Source of the DNA: JAFNAG01 sp050011535
GTDB lineage: Bacteria > Acidobacteriota > UBA6911
Length of the DNA: 64,000 nt
Direction: 5' to 3'
Assembly: GCA_050011535.1 (NCBI GenBank)
Contig: JBEKIX010000001.1
Coordinates: 1-64,000 of the forward strand
Below are positions 8,588 through 18,500 of this stretch, in pieces (positions within the stretch are counted from its first letter, which is position 1; each line of letters starts with the position of its first letter). The notes beneath the pieces are model-generated. The model was not told the origin of the DNA. It saw only the letters and a list, made by a program, of their open reading frames with translations, and did no database searches. The position numbers and the translations under genes were made by a program.

Positions 8588-11500
8588 ATGCGAATAAACG
8601 GGTTGCGTGTTTTTCCGGTCTTAGTTTTGATGGGCACCGTGCTCTGCTGTCTTGCCGGGAGCGCCTTTGCCGACTATACGGTGACGGGAAGCTTTTCTTA
8701 CGTACATCGTGATCAGGACTACAGAACCGGGTTCACCGGTACCACTACGCCGCGTCCGGTGCGCTTTGCCGACATCGAGGTTTGGTCATCCACTGGAACT
8801 GCGCCAACTTCGCTCCTCTCGACCGCGCGCGTGGCAACCGATCAGAATGGGAGTTTTTCCATTGTAGTCCCGGGCAGCACTCAGCAGAAGATTCAGGTCC
8901 TCTGCTATGCCACGGCAACAGCCACAACGGGTCTGAATCTGGAGGTACGGAGAAATTCTAACCAGTACACCACCTTTGCAGACCCCACCGGCACGATCGT
9001 GTCCTATTCCTCTCAAGCCTTCCAATATCTGAGTGGGACCAGTTTGGCTATCGGAAACATTCAGATCCCTGCCACAGAACAGGAATTCAACATTTGGGAT
9101 GCACTGGTCAATGCGGCGCAGTTCCTGCAATCCGTGACCGGGAGCTACCCGACCAGTACAATCCTGGGAGTCTGGAGCAGCGGGCTTACAAGCTATCGCT
9201 CTTACTATGCCAGCCCGTCCGGGATATCGAGCCTCACGAAAAAGTATTTCTTCATCGGGAACGGCTATGACGATTCCCTTATCTACCACCAGATCGGCCA
9301 CTTCATCATCGACGCGTACTCCAAACTCGATGCGCCAGACTTGTCGTCGGCAGGCTCTCTGCCGTCCTATGGCGATGGGAACCAGGACATACGAATTGCG
9401 TGGGCTGAGGGCGCTGCCATCTTTCTTGGCGCCAGCATCCGGCAATTCAAGGGTGACACGCAAGCGCCAAACTACCTGGTGACCGATGCCACGAATGCCT
9501 TTGTCTCGTTCGAAATACAGTCCCTTACCCAGCCGGTCTATCCGACAGGCTCTGTCAACGTTAACTCAGCTCTTGCGAGCACAAAGGGAAGCACAAACAT
9601 GCTGGCCGTCGCCAGCGTGCTCTGGAACATCACCAACGGAACGAGCCTGCAGAGACCGTTTTCCGACGTTTGGAGCGTTCTGACTGCCATGCCGTCTTCG
9701 ACGAGTTCCGGATACAGCCTCGAGTGGTTCTGGGACACCTGGTTCACTACTTTTACGACCAACAGCTCAGCAGATGCCATGCAGGCGGTTTTTAGCGCGC
9801 GCGGCATCGAGTATTTTTTGGATGCCGCGGAACCGGACAATTCGGCGTCCACCGCCCCGACCGTGGCTGTCGCGCAGCTTCCGTTGGCGAGCGGCCCCAA
9901 GGTCGTGCTCAACGAGATCCTGATTGGAAGCGTGAATCTAATCGAACTGTTCAACGCCGGGGATACAACCGCGGACCTTCTCGGCTGGACCATTGTTTCG
10001 AGCAGGTCAGGACAACCCGACTCCATATTCACTCTCCCACCCTTCCTTCTCAAACCCGGCAGCTTCGTTATTTTGGCTGGAATGACTGGAGTAAACACCA
10101 ACTCGGTGATTTATGCCGGAACGACATTTCCCTGGATCTATGGGAACGACGGCGCTTGCGAGATATACGATGCCTCACTCACAGCCAAGGACTTTGTGCG
10201 TTGGGGCAGCTCAACGGCAATTCCGCACAGCCCTTGGACCGGCACCAATCCGGCGGTGCCTGCTGCCGGGATGTCCTTAGGGCGCACCTTTGCAGGCGCC
10301 GACACCAATTCCGGCAGTGATTGGACGGCACAGGTGCCCACGATGGGGACCTTCAACCTCAGCGGCCTGGAAAAGCACCACACATTCTATCCGGTGGGAG
10401 ACGTCGATTACATGGCCTTCAGCGCGGTCTCCGGGCGCACGTATGTCATTGAGACATTGAACCTGACCAATGGCGCGGACACGGTGCTGGATCTGCTTGC
10501 CACGGATGGCACCACCGTTCTTGCCACCAACGATGATACGCTGGGATTTACTATGGCCTCCCGTATTCAATGGAAAGCGCCCTCGAGCGGAACCTATTTT
10601 GTGCGCTGCAGCCGTTACACGGGACCGACCAACCTGGCACATTACGGCTCCTATGACCTGCGCATCAGCGAAAGCGTTTCCGCACTGGGGGTCCCACAGC
10701 CGAATATCCTTACCGTGAGCAATCAGGGCACCAGCGCAAAATATTCGACCCTTGCATCGGCGGTATCGGCTGCCGCCAACGGCGATACGGTGCAAATCAT
10801 CGACAGCGGAACCTATGCGGAAAACCTGAACATCTTTGGCAAGAGCTTCACGATCAACGTGGCGGCAGGCCAGAGTCCTATCCTTGACGGCAAGACGACT
10901 TCGATGGCCATTGTCCTTTCCAGTTTAAAGAACATCAGGCTTGATAGTCTGAAGATTCTGCACGGCACCTTCGGTATTTATGTCTCCAACGCAAATGCCA
11001 CGATCGTAAACTGTGTCATAGCCCGGGCGACCACGGACGGAGTCTATGTGGCAGGTTCCACTTCGTTCGCGACCGTCGTGAACAGCACGATCGAGAACAA
11101 CGGACGCTATGGTCTGACGGTCGTCACCAGCGGAACGGCGCGCGTTGCGAACTCGATTCTTCGCGACAACAAGGGTGGCCCGGACATCGAAGGCGACACC
11201 AACACTCCAAGCCTGACCATCACTAACTCCCTGATAGGCATACAGCCGAGCTGTAATCCTCCAACTCCATGCGGCTGGAACTTTATCGGCCGAAACAACA
11301 ACCCCAGCGGAAATCCGAATCCTCAATTCTCCAACGCGACCCTGGACGACTACCGGCTGCTGCCGGCCTCGCCTCTCATCGACAAGGGCGATCCCAATGA
11401 CGCCGCCCTGCCAGCAACGGATGCCGCGGGTGCGCCACGCAGCATGGCAGGCACCGGCACCACGGCCATCCCGGACATGGGCGCCTTCGAGTATTACTCC

Positions 11501-12931
11501 GCGGCGAACTTGACGTCGCTGGAGGTCTTTCCGCAGATGACGGTCGGATTTACCTCCCCGCAAGGCGGCGAAGAGTATCGAACCACCCTCGTCGGCATCA
11601 ACGTCAGCGCTGTTCCGGCTATCATAAACGTTGTGCTCAATGATAATAGCGGCTTCCCCCTCAGTGTGGGTGGCACGACGCAGATTGGAATCCCATTTGT
11701 AATAGGTTCCGGCGGCATCAGCAGGTTGGAAACGACGGCGACCGCGCCGGGCGCCGCGCTTGTTTCCGGGTATGTTAAGTTCCAGAGCAGCTCGGCGTTG
11801 AACGGCAGTGCGCTCTTCAAGGTGCTCAACGGCAACAGCATTGTCAGCGAGGCGGGTGTCGGTCTGTCCAAGCCTACAACCGCGTTCACGGTCTACGTGG
11901 ACGATATTAATAACGCCTGGTCGGGTTACGCAATCGCCAATACGGGATCGGCAGATGCGAATCTCACCCTCACATTGCACGATCAGAACGGCAATGTGGT
12001 TGCGGGCCCAGTGAGTCTTACGGTTAAACAAGGCAATCACATGGCAGAGTTCGCATGGCAGCGTTTCCCCAAAACCCCGGGCAGCCCTCAGCCGGGCGAT
12101 CTCGCCCAGTTCGTGGGCAGCATCGAGGTTACCAGCGATCAAAACGTTGAGGCGGTGGCCTTGCGCTATGACAACATGAACCTCGATACGTCGCTGCAGG
12201 TCTTCTCCACAATCCCGGTCCTCATCGACGAAGTCGCAACCACCCTGTATTTCCCGCAGGCCGGTGACGGCGGAGGCTATCGCAGCAATCTGATTCTCGT
12301 GAATTCCAATACCGTGGCCGCGACCGCAAAACTGGAATTCTTCGACGACTCCGGCAATCCTCTGGCGTTTTCAATCGGTGGAGTCAGCCAGACCTCAGTC
12401 ACAGCAAATCTGAGCGGCAAAGGCGTGGCCCGGTTGGTGACCGACGGGCAAGCCTCATCGGTCAACGTAGGCTGGGTCAGGGTGACGTCTTCCCAACCCA
12501 TCGGTGGCTCCGCCATCTTTCAAACCGTGACCACACTCAACCAGATTACTTCTGAAGCGGGGGTGGCCTCCTCTCCGGCGGCCAGTCACGTCGTGTCCTA
12601 TGCGTACAGCTCCAAGGATGCAGTCTCAGGCCAGCCTACTGCATTGTCGGGCCTGGCGATTTGCAACCCCGGCAGCGCTCGGGCGAATGTCACGCTTCAG
12701 TTGCGCGATACTTTCGGCAACGTTGCCGCGGCAAGGCAGTTTGTCGTGCCCGTAAATGGACATATGGCCGGCTTCTTTTCCAGTGCCAACCAATGGTTCC
12801 CCACCGGCTTCGATAACTTTGAAGGAACGCTCGAGGTGATCGCGGACCAGCCTGTAAGCGCAGTTGCCCTTCGATACGACAACCTTGGGCTCACGGTATT
12901 CGCGACGATCCCGGTGATCATCGTTCCTTAG
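8588..12931 (+). CDS. Large secreted multidomain protein: lamin-tail, PPC, right-handed beta-helix, two C-terminal repeats
   Basis: Protein of 1447 residues. ATG 8588 follows GAGGT, and the start reads as a signal peptide ending near GSAFA. In order I see: an N-terminal domain to about 430 with no clear zinc-protease motif (YHQIGHFIID at about 235 is only reminiscent of one); a lamin-tail-like domain at about 438-541 (VVLNEILI, IELFNAG, LLGWTI); a PPC-type beta domain at about 598-695 (GDVDYMAFSAVSG, ATNDDT); a parallel beta-helix at about 708-973, typical of carbohydrate-binding or adhesive proteins; and two homologous repeats of about 235 residues at 978-1212 and 1213-1447 (YRSNLILVN, GSIEVTSDQ / GTLEVIADQ, VEAVALRYDN / VSAVALRYDN). 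There is no PEP-CTERM tag. It is probably extracellular and adhesive or polymer-binding. It is followed by three more secreted proteins. Confidence 0.85.
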   Translation: MRINGLRVFPVLVLMGTVLCCLAGSAFADYTVTGSFSYVHRDQDYRTGFTGTTTPRPVRFADIEVWSSTGTAPTSLLSTARVATDQNGSFSIVVPGSTQQKIQVLCYATATATTGLNLEVRRNSNQYTTFADPTGTIVSYSSQAFQYLSGTSLAIGNIQIPATEQEFNIWDALVNAAQFLQSVTGSYPTSTILGVWSSGLTSYRSYYASPSGISSLTKKYFFIGNGYDDSLIYHQIGHFIIDAYSKLDAPDLSSAGSLPSYGDGNQDIRIAWAEGAAIFLGASIRQFKGDTQAPNYLVTDATNAFVSFEIQSLTQPVYPTGSVNVNSALASTKGSTNMLAVASVLWNITNGTSLQRPFSDVWSVLTAMPSSTSSGYSLEWFWDTWFTTFTTNSSADAMQAVFSARGIEYFLDAAEPDNSASTAPTVAVAQLPLASGPKVVLNEILIGSVNLIELFNAGDTTADLLGWTIVSSRSGQPDSIFTLPPFLLKPGSFVILAGMTGVNTNSVIYAGTTFPWIYGNDGACEIYDASLTAKDFVRWGSSTAIPHSPWTGTNPAVPAAGMSLGRTFAGADTNSGSDWTAQVPTMGTFNLSGLEKHHTFYPVGDVDYMAFSAVSGRTYVIETLNLTNGADTVLDLLATDGTTVLATNDDTLGFTMASRIQWKAPSSGTYFVRCSRYTGPTNLAHYGSYDLRISESVSALGVPQPNILTVSNQGTSAKYSTLASAVSAAANGDTVQIIDSGTYAENLNIFGKSFTINVAAGQSPILDGKTTSMAIVLSSLKNIRLDSLKILHGTFGIYVSNANATIVNCVIARATTDGVYVAGSTSFATVVNSTIENNGRYGLTVVTSGTARVANSILRDNKGGPDIEGDTNTPSLTITNSLIGIQPSCNPPTPCGWNFIGRNNNPSGNPNPQFSNATLDDYRLLPASPLIDKGDPNDAALPATDAAGAPRSMAGTGTTAIPDMGAFEYYSAANLTSLEVFPQMTVGFTSPQGGEEYRTTLVGINVSAVPAIINVVLNDNSGFPLSVGGTTQIGIPFVIGSGGISRLETTATAPGAALVSGYVKFQSSSALNGSALFKVLNGNSIVSEAGVGLSKPTTAFTVYVDDINNAWSGYAIANTGSADANLTLTLHDQNGNVVAGPVSLTVKQGNHMAEFAWQRFPKTPGSPQPGDLAQFVGSIEVTSDQNVEAVALRYDNMNLDTSLQVFSTIPVLIDEVATTLYFPQAGDGGGYRSNLILVNSNTVAATAKLEFFDDSGNPLAFSIGGVSQTSVTANLSGKGVARLVTDGQASSVNVGWVRVTSSQPIGGSAIFQTVTTLNQITSEAGVASSPAASHVVSYAYSSKDAVSGQPTALSGLAICNPGSARANVTLQLRDTFGNVAAARQFVVPVNGHMAGFFSSANQWFPTGFDNFEGTLEVIADQPVSAVALRYDNLGLTVFATIPVIIVP

Positions 12932-12935
12932 ATTT

Positions 12936-12999
12936 TGAAATTCGAGATTCGAAATTCGAGATTGAGAGTTTTGATCTCGAATCTCGAATCTCGAATCCC
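12936..12999. repeat. 7-bp-unit palindromic repeat, copy A
   Basis: Left half is tandem 7-mers of the type ATTCGAG/ATTCGAA. A short loop (agagttttgat) follows, then the complementary TCTCGAA 7-mers. The whole can fold into one hairpin. It begins 5 bp after the stop of the 8588-12931 gene. Copies B and C are at 24395-24468 and 34171-34237. Confidence 0.85.
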
Positions 13000-13090
13000 G
13001 ATCCGACGACGAACAATTCCATGAATCTGTGACCATTTTCACAGGCAGCAGGTGCAGCTGCGCCGATGAACCACGGTGATCGGAGGGCCT

Positions 13091-13603
13091 ATGTATGCAC
13101 CGTCGTGGCGTCTCGTCCGGCGCATTCTCGTAACCAGTTTCGCACTAATCGCGTGTGGCACCGCCGTCCTGGCGGCCGACATCAAGCTGGCCTGGGATGC
13201 GAATACCGAGTCGGATCTGGCAGGCTACAAGGTCTACTATGGAACCGTCTCGGGTGCCTATGGAACGGTTATTTCGGTTGGCAATCAACCGAATTACACC
13301 GTCACCGGGCTTCCGGCCGGAACATATTATTTTGCAGTCACCGCATACAACACCGAAGGTCTCGAGAGTGGCTTTTCGAATGAGGTTTCCGCGACCGTAT
13401 CCGGCACCCCCAGTACCAGCGCATGCGACCTCAACGCCGACGGCGTGATCAACGCCGTAGATCTCCAGGTGCTGATCAACGTGATTTTGGGAACCCAAAC
13501 CCTGCCCGGCAAAGGGGACCTCAACGCGGACGGGCGAGTTGATGTGCTGGACCTGCAGATTCTGGCAAATGTGATTCTGGGCTTGCACGCTTGTCCTTTT
13601 TGA
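13091..13603 (+). CDS. Secreted FN3 plus type I dockerin protein
   Basis: Protein of 170 residues. ATG 13091 is preceded by GGAGGG; the in-frame GTG 13076 is less likely. A signal peptide ends near AVLA. Residues about 30-105 form a fibronectin type III domain (LAWDANTESDLAGYKVYYG ... GLESGFSNEV). Residues about 113-168 are a complete type I dockerin: two EF-hand-like repeats, CDLNADGVINAVDLQVLINV and GDLNADGRVDVLDLQILANV, with the expected Asp/Asn calcium ligands. Dockerins bind cohesins. A cohesin-like domain lies in the gene at 15582-19154, so the two may assemble, although this pairing is an inference. Its FN3 domain is a close paralogue of that in the next gene. Confidence 0.9.
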   Translation: MYAPSWRLVRRILVTSFALIACGTAVLAADIKLAWDANTESDLAGYKVYYGTVSGAYGTVISVGNQPNYTVTGLPAGTYYFAVTAYNTEGLESGFSNEVSATVSGTPSTSACDLNADGVINAVDLQVLINVILGTQTLPGKGDLNADGRVDVLDLQILANVILGLHACPF

Positions 13604-13800
13604 TTGAGGGCGCATTCCGCGGCATGTGTTGGATCCCCTGTCTGACACACTTCCCGGTGCTCCAGCCCCGCGGCTCCGGCATTTTCGCCGCTAGTCCTGC
13701 GGCTTTGCCGGAGCGGCACCACAGTCCGTTAATGCCTTGTGCCTCAGAGAAAATATCACTACAATTAACCTGGGCAGTTTGATCCGCGAGGAAAATATAG

Positions 13801-15468
13801 ATGGGCATGCGCCCTTCGATTGGCAGTCACACGATGCTTGCACGAATTCTCCTCGGTGTTGTTTTCATGCTGGCAGGCCATGCACTGGTGCGCGCATCCG
13901 ATGCCACGCTAACGTGGGACGCCAATACGGAGACAGATCTGGCAGGATACAAGGTCTATTACGGAACGGCGTCAGGAAGTTACAGCCAGACGATCGATGT
14001 CGGAAACGTGACTACATTCACGGTGAGGGGTCTCGGTGTCGGCGCCTACTTTTTCGCAGTCACGGCGTACAACACATCCGGGCTCGAAAGCGGGTTTTCC
14101 AACGAGGTTTTCCAGGTCGTACCTTCTCAGACCTTCTATTACCCTCACCTTCCACTCTCCTCCTCGATCGCAGGGATCGACGGTCCGGTATTGACTGGCG
14201 TAGCTCTTACCAACCCAGGCGGCACGAGTGCAGCCGTGGAAGTTACGGCCTTGGATGCGAATGGAAACATGGTCACAGGCTCCGGGGTTACCAACCCAGT
14301 CGTGCGCCTGCTGCAGCCTGGAGAACAGGTAGCCGCCATTGATTCGCAGTGGTTCGGGTCCGGTTCCGCAGCTGACTCCATTACCTATGCGAGGGTCGAT
14401 GGCACGGCTCCGATCCTGGGATTTTTCGAAATCCTCAACAACAAGTTGACGATCTTGAACGGCGCCGAGTTTGCATTTCCGCCGTCAACCCCCAGCGAGC
14501 CGCAGACGACGGCTGTCTTCCCGGCAATTCAAGCGGAGGGCACCTGGCTTCAGCTCGTCAACGCGAACAGTGCCTCTGCCAGTGTCGTCCTGCAACTCTT
14601 CGACGTCACGGGAGCCCAGATCGGCTGGGTGTCGAAAACGATTGATCCCCAGAGCACGTTCGTGGCAGACGCCTTTCTGGATCTCTTTCCCAACGCGAAT
14701 ATTTCGGGATCGGAATATATCCGCGTGACAACTCCACCGGGAGTGCTGCCTTACGAGTATATTCGTGGACCGTCCAAGTCCCTGCAGGTCTTGGGCGCCC
14801 ATGACGCGATGAACGGATCCACCTTGCTCTACTCGCCCCAGTATGCGGTCGGCGGAAGTTGGCGCACGTCTTTGTCGGTAGTGAATCTCGATAGTATCGA
14901 TGGTTTTGTGACCTTCACGCTGTTCCCCGATGGCGGCGGAGCGCAGATTTCTTCACGCCAGTACATCGGAGCTAACGGCAAGATCGAAATCCCGGACCAG
15001 TCGTTTTTCGTGGCGAGCGGAAGTGCTCCCGCCCAGGGATATGTGACCATCACATCGACCGGCATCCGCCTTGCAGGGAATGTCGCTTTCGGCGATAGCG
15101 CGGGCACAGCATTTTCTACCACCCTGCCTCTCGTGTCGAACCTAGACAACGCCGCGTTTTTCGGCCAGCTGGCCTCAGACGCCACCTACTACACGGGGAT
15201 CGCGGTCGTGAACCCTCAGGACTCTCCAACCATCATCGAAATTGACATCTTCCAGAGCGACGGCAGCCTGGCCGCCCCTCCTTACACCGTCACGATTCCG
15301 GCGTGGCAGCGCAGCGTGATGCTCTCCGATTCTTTCCCTGGCCTGGGCAGTCAAAGCACCGGGTATATCCAAATCACGGGCAGCCAGACCTTCGCGAGTT
15401 TTGTTCTTTTTGGAACTCGCAACTTGACCGCTCTCTCTGCAGTTCCCGCCCAACAAATCATCCGCTGA
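13801..15468 (+). CDS. Secreted FN3 protein with shared C-terminal repeat module
   Basis: Protein of 555 residues starting at ATG 13801 behind GAGGAAAATATAG. A signal peptide ends near LVRASD. Residues about 35-120 are one FN3 domain nearly identical in plan to that of the dockerin protein upstream (WDANTETDLAGYKVYYG). From about residue 126 to the end runs a beta-rich region that aligns with the C-terminal 460 residues of the 15582-19154 protein: YPHLPLSSS, AVDSQWFGSG-like, YSPQYAVGGSWRTSLSVVN, PAQGYVTITS, AVPAQQIIR. No enzyme motif is seen. Function is probably extracellular binding or adhesion. Several genes ending in the same module suggest duplication with swapping of N-terminal domains. 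Confidence 0.85.
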   Translation: MGMRPSIGSHTMLARILLGVVFMLAGHALVRASDATLTWDANTETDLAGYKVYYGTASGSYSQTIDVGNVTTFTVRGLGVGAYFFAVTAYNTSGLESGFSNEVFQVVPSQTFYYPHLPLSSSIAGIDGPVLTGVALTNPGGTSAAVEVTALDANGNMVTGSGVTNPVVRLLQPGEQVAAIDSQWFGSGSAADSITYARVDGTAPILGFFEILNNKLTILNGAEFAFPPSTPSEPQTTAVFPAIQAEGTWLQLVNANSASASVVLQLFDVTGAQIGWVSKTIDPQSTFVADAFLDLFPNANISGSEYIRVTTPPGVLPYEYIRGPSKSLQVLGAHDAMNGSTLLYSPQYAVGGSWRTSLSVVNLDSIDGFVTFTLFPDGGGAQISSRQYIGANGKIEIPDQSFFVASGSAPAQGYVTITSTGIRLAGNVAFGDSAGTAFSTTLPLVSNLDNAAFFGQLASDATYYTGIAVVNPQDSPTIIEIDIFQSDGSLAAPPYTVTIPAWQRSVMLSDSFPGLGSQSTGYIQITGSQTFASFVLFGTRNLTALSAVPAQQIIR

Positions 15469-15581
15469 TTGCATTCTCGCAGCCGTCCCCAAAATCTCAC
15501 TGATTTGTGACCGGTGACGTACGGCCAGGTCTGCCTGGACCGATATAACGGGTGCTGGATCCTTGTGATTAGGAGGCACCC

Positions 15582-18500
15582 ATGTCCGAGATCCACCATC
15601 GCAGTAACACGTTAAGTGTCTTTTCTCATGCATTGATACTATTGTTACTAACTTCGGCATTGGGGTTGGCTGGAACAAGCATGGCCATTGGAGGCGTGCC
15701 CGATTCCTCTGCATCTCTCTCGGCCGGCTCTGGCAGCGGCTTGCCCGGAAGTAGTGTCGATCTGACCATCAGCCTCGCTCCGGGGTCCGCAAACGTCTGC
15801 ACGCTTCAATTTGATCTGGGGCTGCCCTCTTCGCTGACATACGTTTCAACATCGACCGGTTCTGCCGCAGCGGCAGCGAGCAAGAGCGCTTCGGCGAACC
15901 CTGTCAGTGGCGGGATCAGAGTTCTGGTATTCGGTTTGAATGTGAACACTATCGGCACGGGTCCAGTCGCTGTGGTGCGCGTGGCAATTGCCTCGGGCAC
16001 ACCGGCAGGACCATTGACCGTCGGACTTAGCAACCTGGCTGCTTCTGACCCTTCGGGCAATTCAATATCCATCACTGAGACCGACGGGACGGTAACAGTG
16101 CTCACATCCTCCGACACCACGCCGCCTACCATCTCCGCCGTCGCCAGTTCCGGCATCACCTCCTCGGGAGCGACCATTACCTGGACCACCAACGAGGCCT
16201 CCGATTCTCAGATCGATTACGGAACTACGTCCTCCTATGGCAGTTCCACAACGCTCAATACCAGCCTCGTCACTGCTCACTCGCAGACTCTGAGCGGGCT
16301 CACGGCAGGCGCCCTTTATCACTACCGTGTCAAGTCCAAGGATGCCGCGGGCAATCTCGCTTCCTCAGGTGACTATACCTTTACGACCTCTTCCGATACC
16401 ACGCCGCCGACCATCTCTGCGGTTGCCAGTTCAGGCATCACCGCCTCCGGCGCGACCATCACCTGGACCACCAACGAGGTGTCCGATTCTCAAGTCGATT
16501 ACGGCACCACTGTCTCCTACGGCAGCTCTACCACGCTCAATACCACTCTCGTTACTTCTCACTCTCAGACTCTGAGCGGACTCACGGTTGGCACCCTTTA
16601 TCACTACCGAGTCAAGTCCAAGGACGCCGCCGGCAATGCCGCCGCGTCCGGTGATTACACCTTTACGACCTCCTCCGACATCACGCCGCCGACCATCTCC
16701 GCCGTCGCCAGTTCCGGCATTACCACCTCGGGAGCGACCATTACCTGGACCACCAGCGAGGCGTCCACCTCGCAAGTCGATTACGGCACCACCGCCTCCT
16801 ATGGCAGCTCCACCACGCTCAACACCAGTCTTGTCAATTCTCACTCTCAGTCCCTGACCGGACTCGCAGGCGGCACCACGTACCACTACCATGTCAAGTC
16901 CAAGGACGCCGCCGGCAATCTCGCCACGTCCGGTGATTACAATTTTAGGACCGTTTCCGACACCACGCCGCCGACTATCTCCGCTGTCGCCAGCTCCGGC
17001 ATCACCACTTCGGGAGCAACCATAACCTGGACCACCAGCGAGGCGTCCGATTCCCAGATCGATTACGGCACCACCTCCTCCTATGGCGCCTCTACCACGC
17101 TCAATTCCAGTCTTGTTACCTCACACTCTCAGTCCCTGACGGGACTCGCGGCTGGCACGACCTATCACTACCATGTCAAATCCAAGGATTCCGCAGGGAA
17201 TCTCGCCACGTCCGGTGATTACAGTTTTAGGACCGTTTCCGACACCACGCCGCCGACCATCTCCGCCGTCGCCAGTTCCGGCGTCACCAGCTCAGGCACT
17301 GCCATCACCTGGACCACCAACGAGGCGTCCACCTCGCAATTAGATTACGGCACCGCCACGTCCTATGGAAGTTCGACGGTGCTCGATTCCGGTCTTGTCA
17401 CTGCGCACACGCAATTGTTGAGTGGCTTGTCTGCCTCGACCACCTATCATTACCACGTCAAGTCCAAGGATGCTGCAGGCAATCTCGCCACCTCCGGTGA
17501 TTACACCTTTAAAACCCTGGCGCAATCCGCCGGACCGATCATATCCAGCATCATGGTCTCCGGAATCACATCCACAGCCGCCACGATTTCCTGGTTGACC
17601 GACGTCGCTGCGGACACACAATTGTCCTATGGCACGACCAGCGACTGCGCTTTATCGACCGGACTTGACACAAGCCTGACGACATCCCATTCTCAGAATC
17701 TGAAAGGTCTTCAGGAGGGCACAACCTATTATTTCAAGGTCGAATCGAATAACGCGGCTGGCAAACTCTCCGTCTCCAACGTCCAGTCTTTCCAGACGCT
17801 CCCATCCAAGACAGTCAAACTTGTGTATCCGCGCCTTGCGGCCAAAAATCCCAGCGCCGCAGCGCCTGCGGCCGATGACAGCGAGTACACAGGAATCGCC
17901 ATTGTCAACCTTGGCAGCACCAGCTCTGTGATTACCTTCACAGCCTACGATGAGTCCGGGGCCCAGATGACGGGGCCGAGCATAAATAACCCCGTCCAAC
18001 GCACGCTCGCTCCGGGGTCACAACTTGTAACCATCGATACGGAACTGTTCGGAAGCGGTCTGGCGGACCAGGATTCGCTCGGCTGGATCAACATCGATTC
18101 GAGCACAAACATTGTCACCGGGTTCACAGTGACCTTTAACGGGAGTCTCTCCATGATGGACGGGGCGCCGGTCACAGCAGCTCCCATGACTCAGTTCGAC
18201 TTTACCGAGATCGAGGATCAGGGATTTACGATCCTGCATGTTGCCAACCCGAATGACTCTCCGGCGAACGTCACCTTCCAACTCGTTGGATCCGACGGAA
18301 CGATCCGCACCGCAACCTTGCAGAGCATCAATCCCATGGGCGGCATGGCGCTTACGGTTATGGACCTCTTCCCGGGAGTCGTAGCCCAAGCCTCCGACTA
18401 TGTCAGGGTCGTATCGGACGTGGGTGTCGTGCCCTTCGAATTGACGGGGCAACCGTCACAGGATGTGGCCGGCCTCAACGGCCTTGGCTTGGATGCGGCT

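Noticed and set aside
9280..9330. Zinc-protease motif in YHQIGHFIID of the large secreted protein
   Set aside because: The motif lacks the HExxH pattern (there is HQIGH, without the catalytic Glu).
10925..12142. Minus-strand open frame of 405 codons
   Set aside because: Antisense to the large secreted protein, whose domains, start and end are clear. The translation has no recognisable domain.
16110..17519. Possible CRISPR-like array because of regular repeats
   Set aside because: Units are 282 bp with conserved reading frame throughout and encode FN3 domains, so it is a protein repeat.
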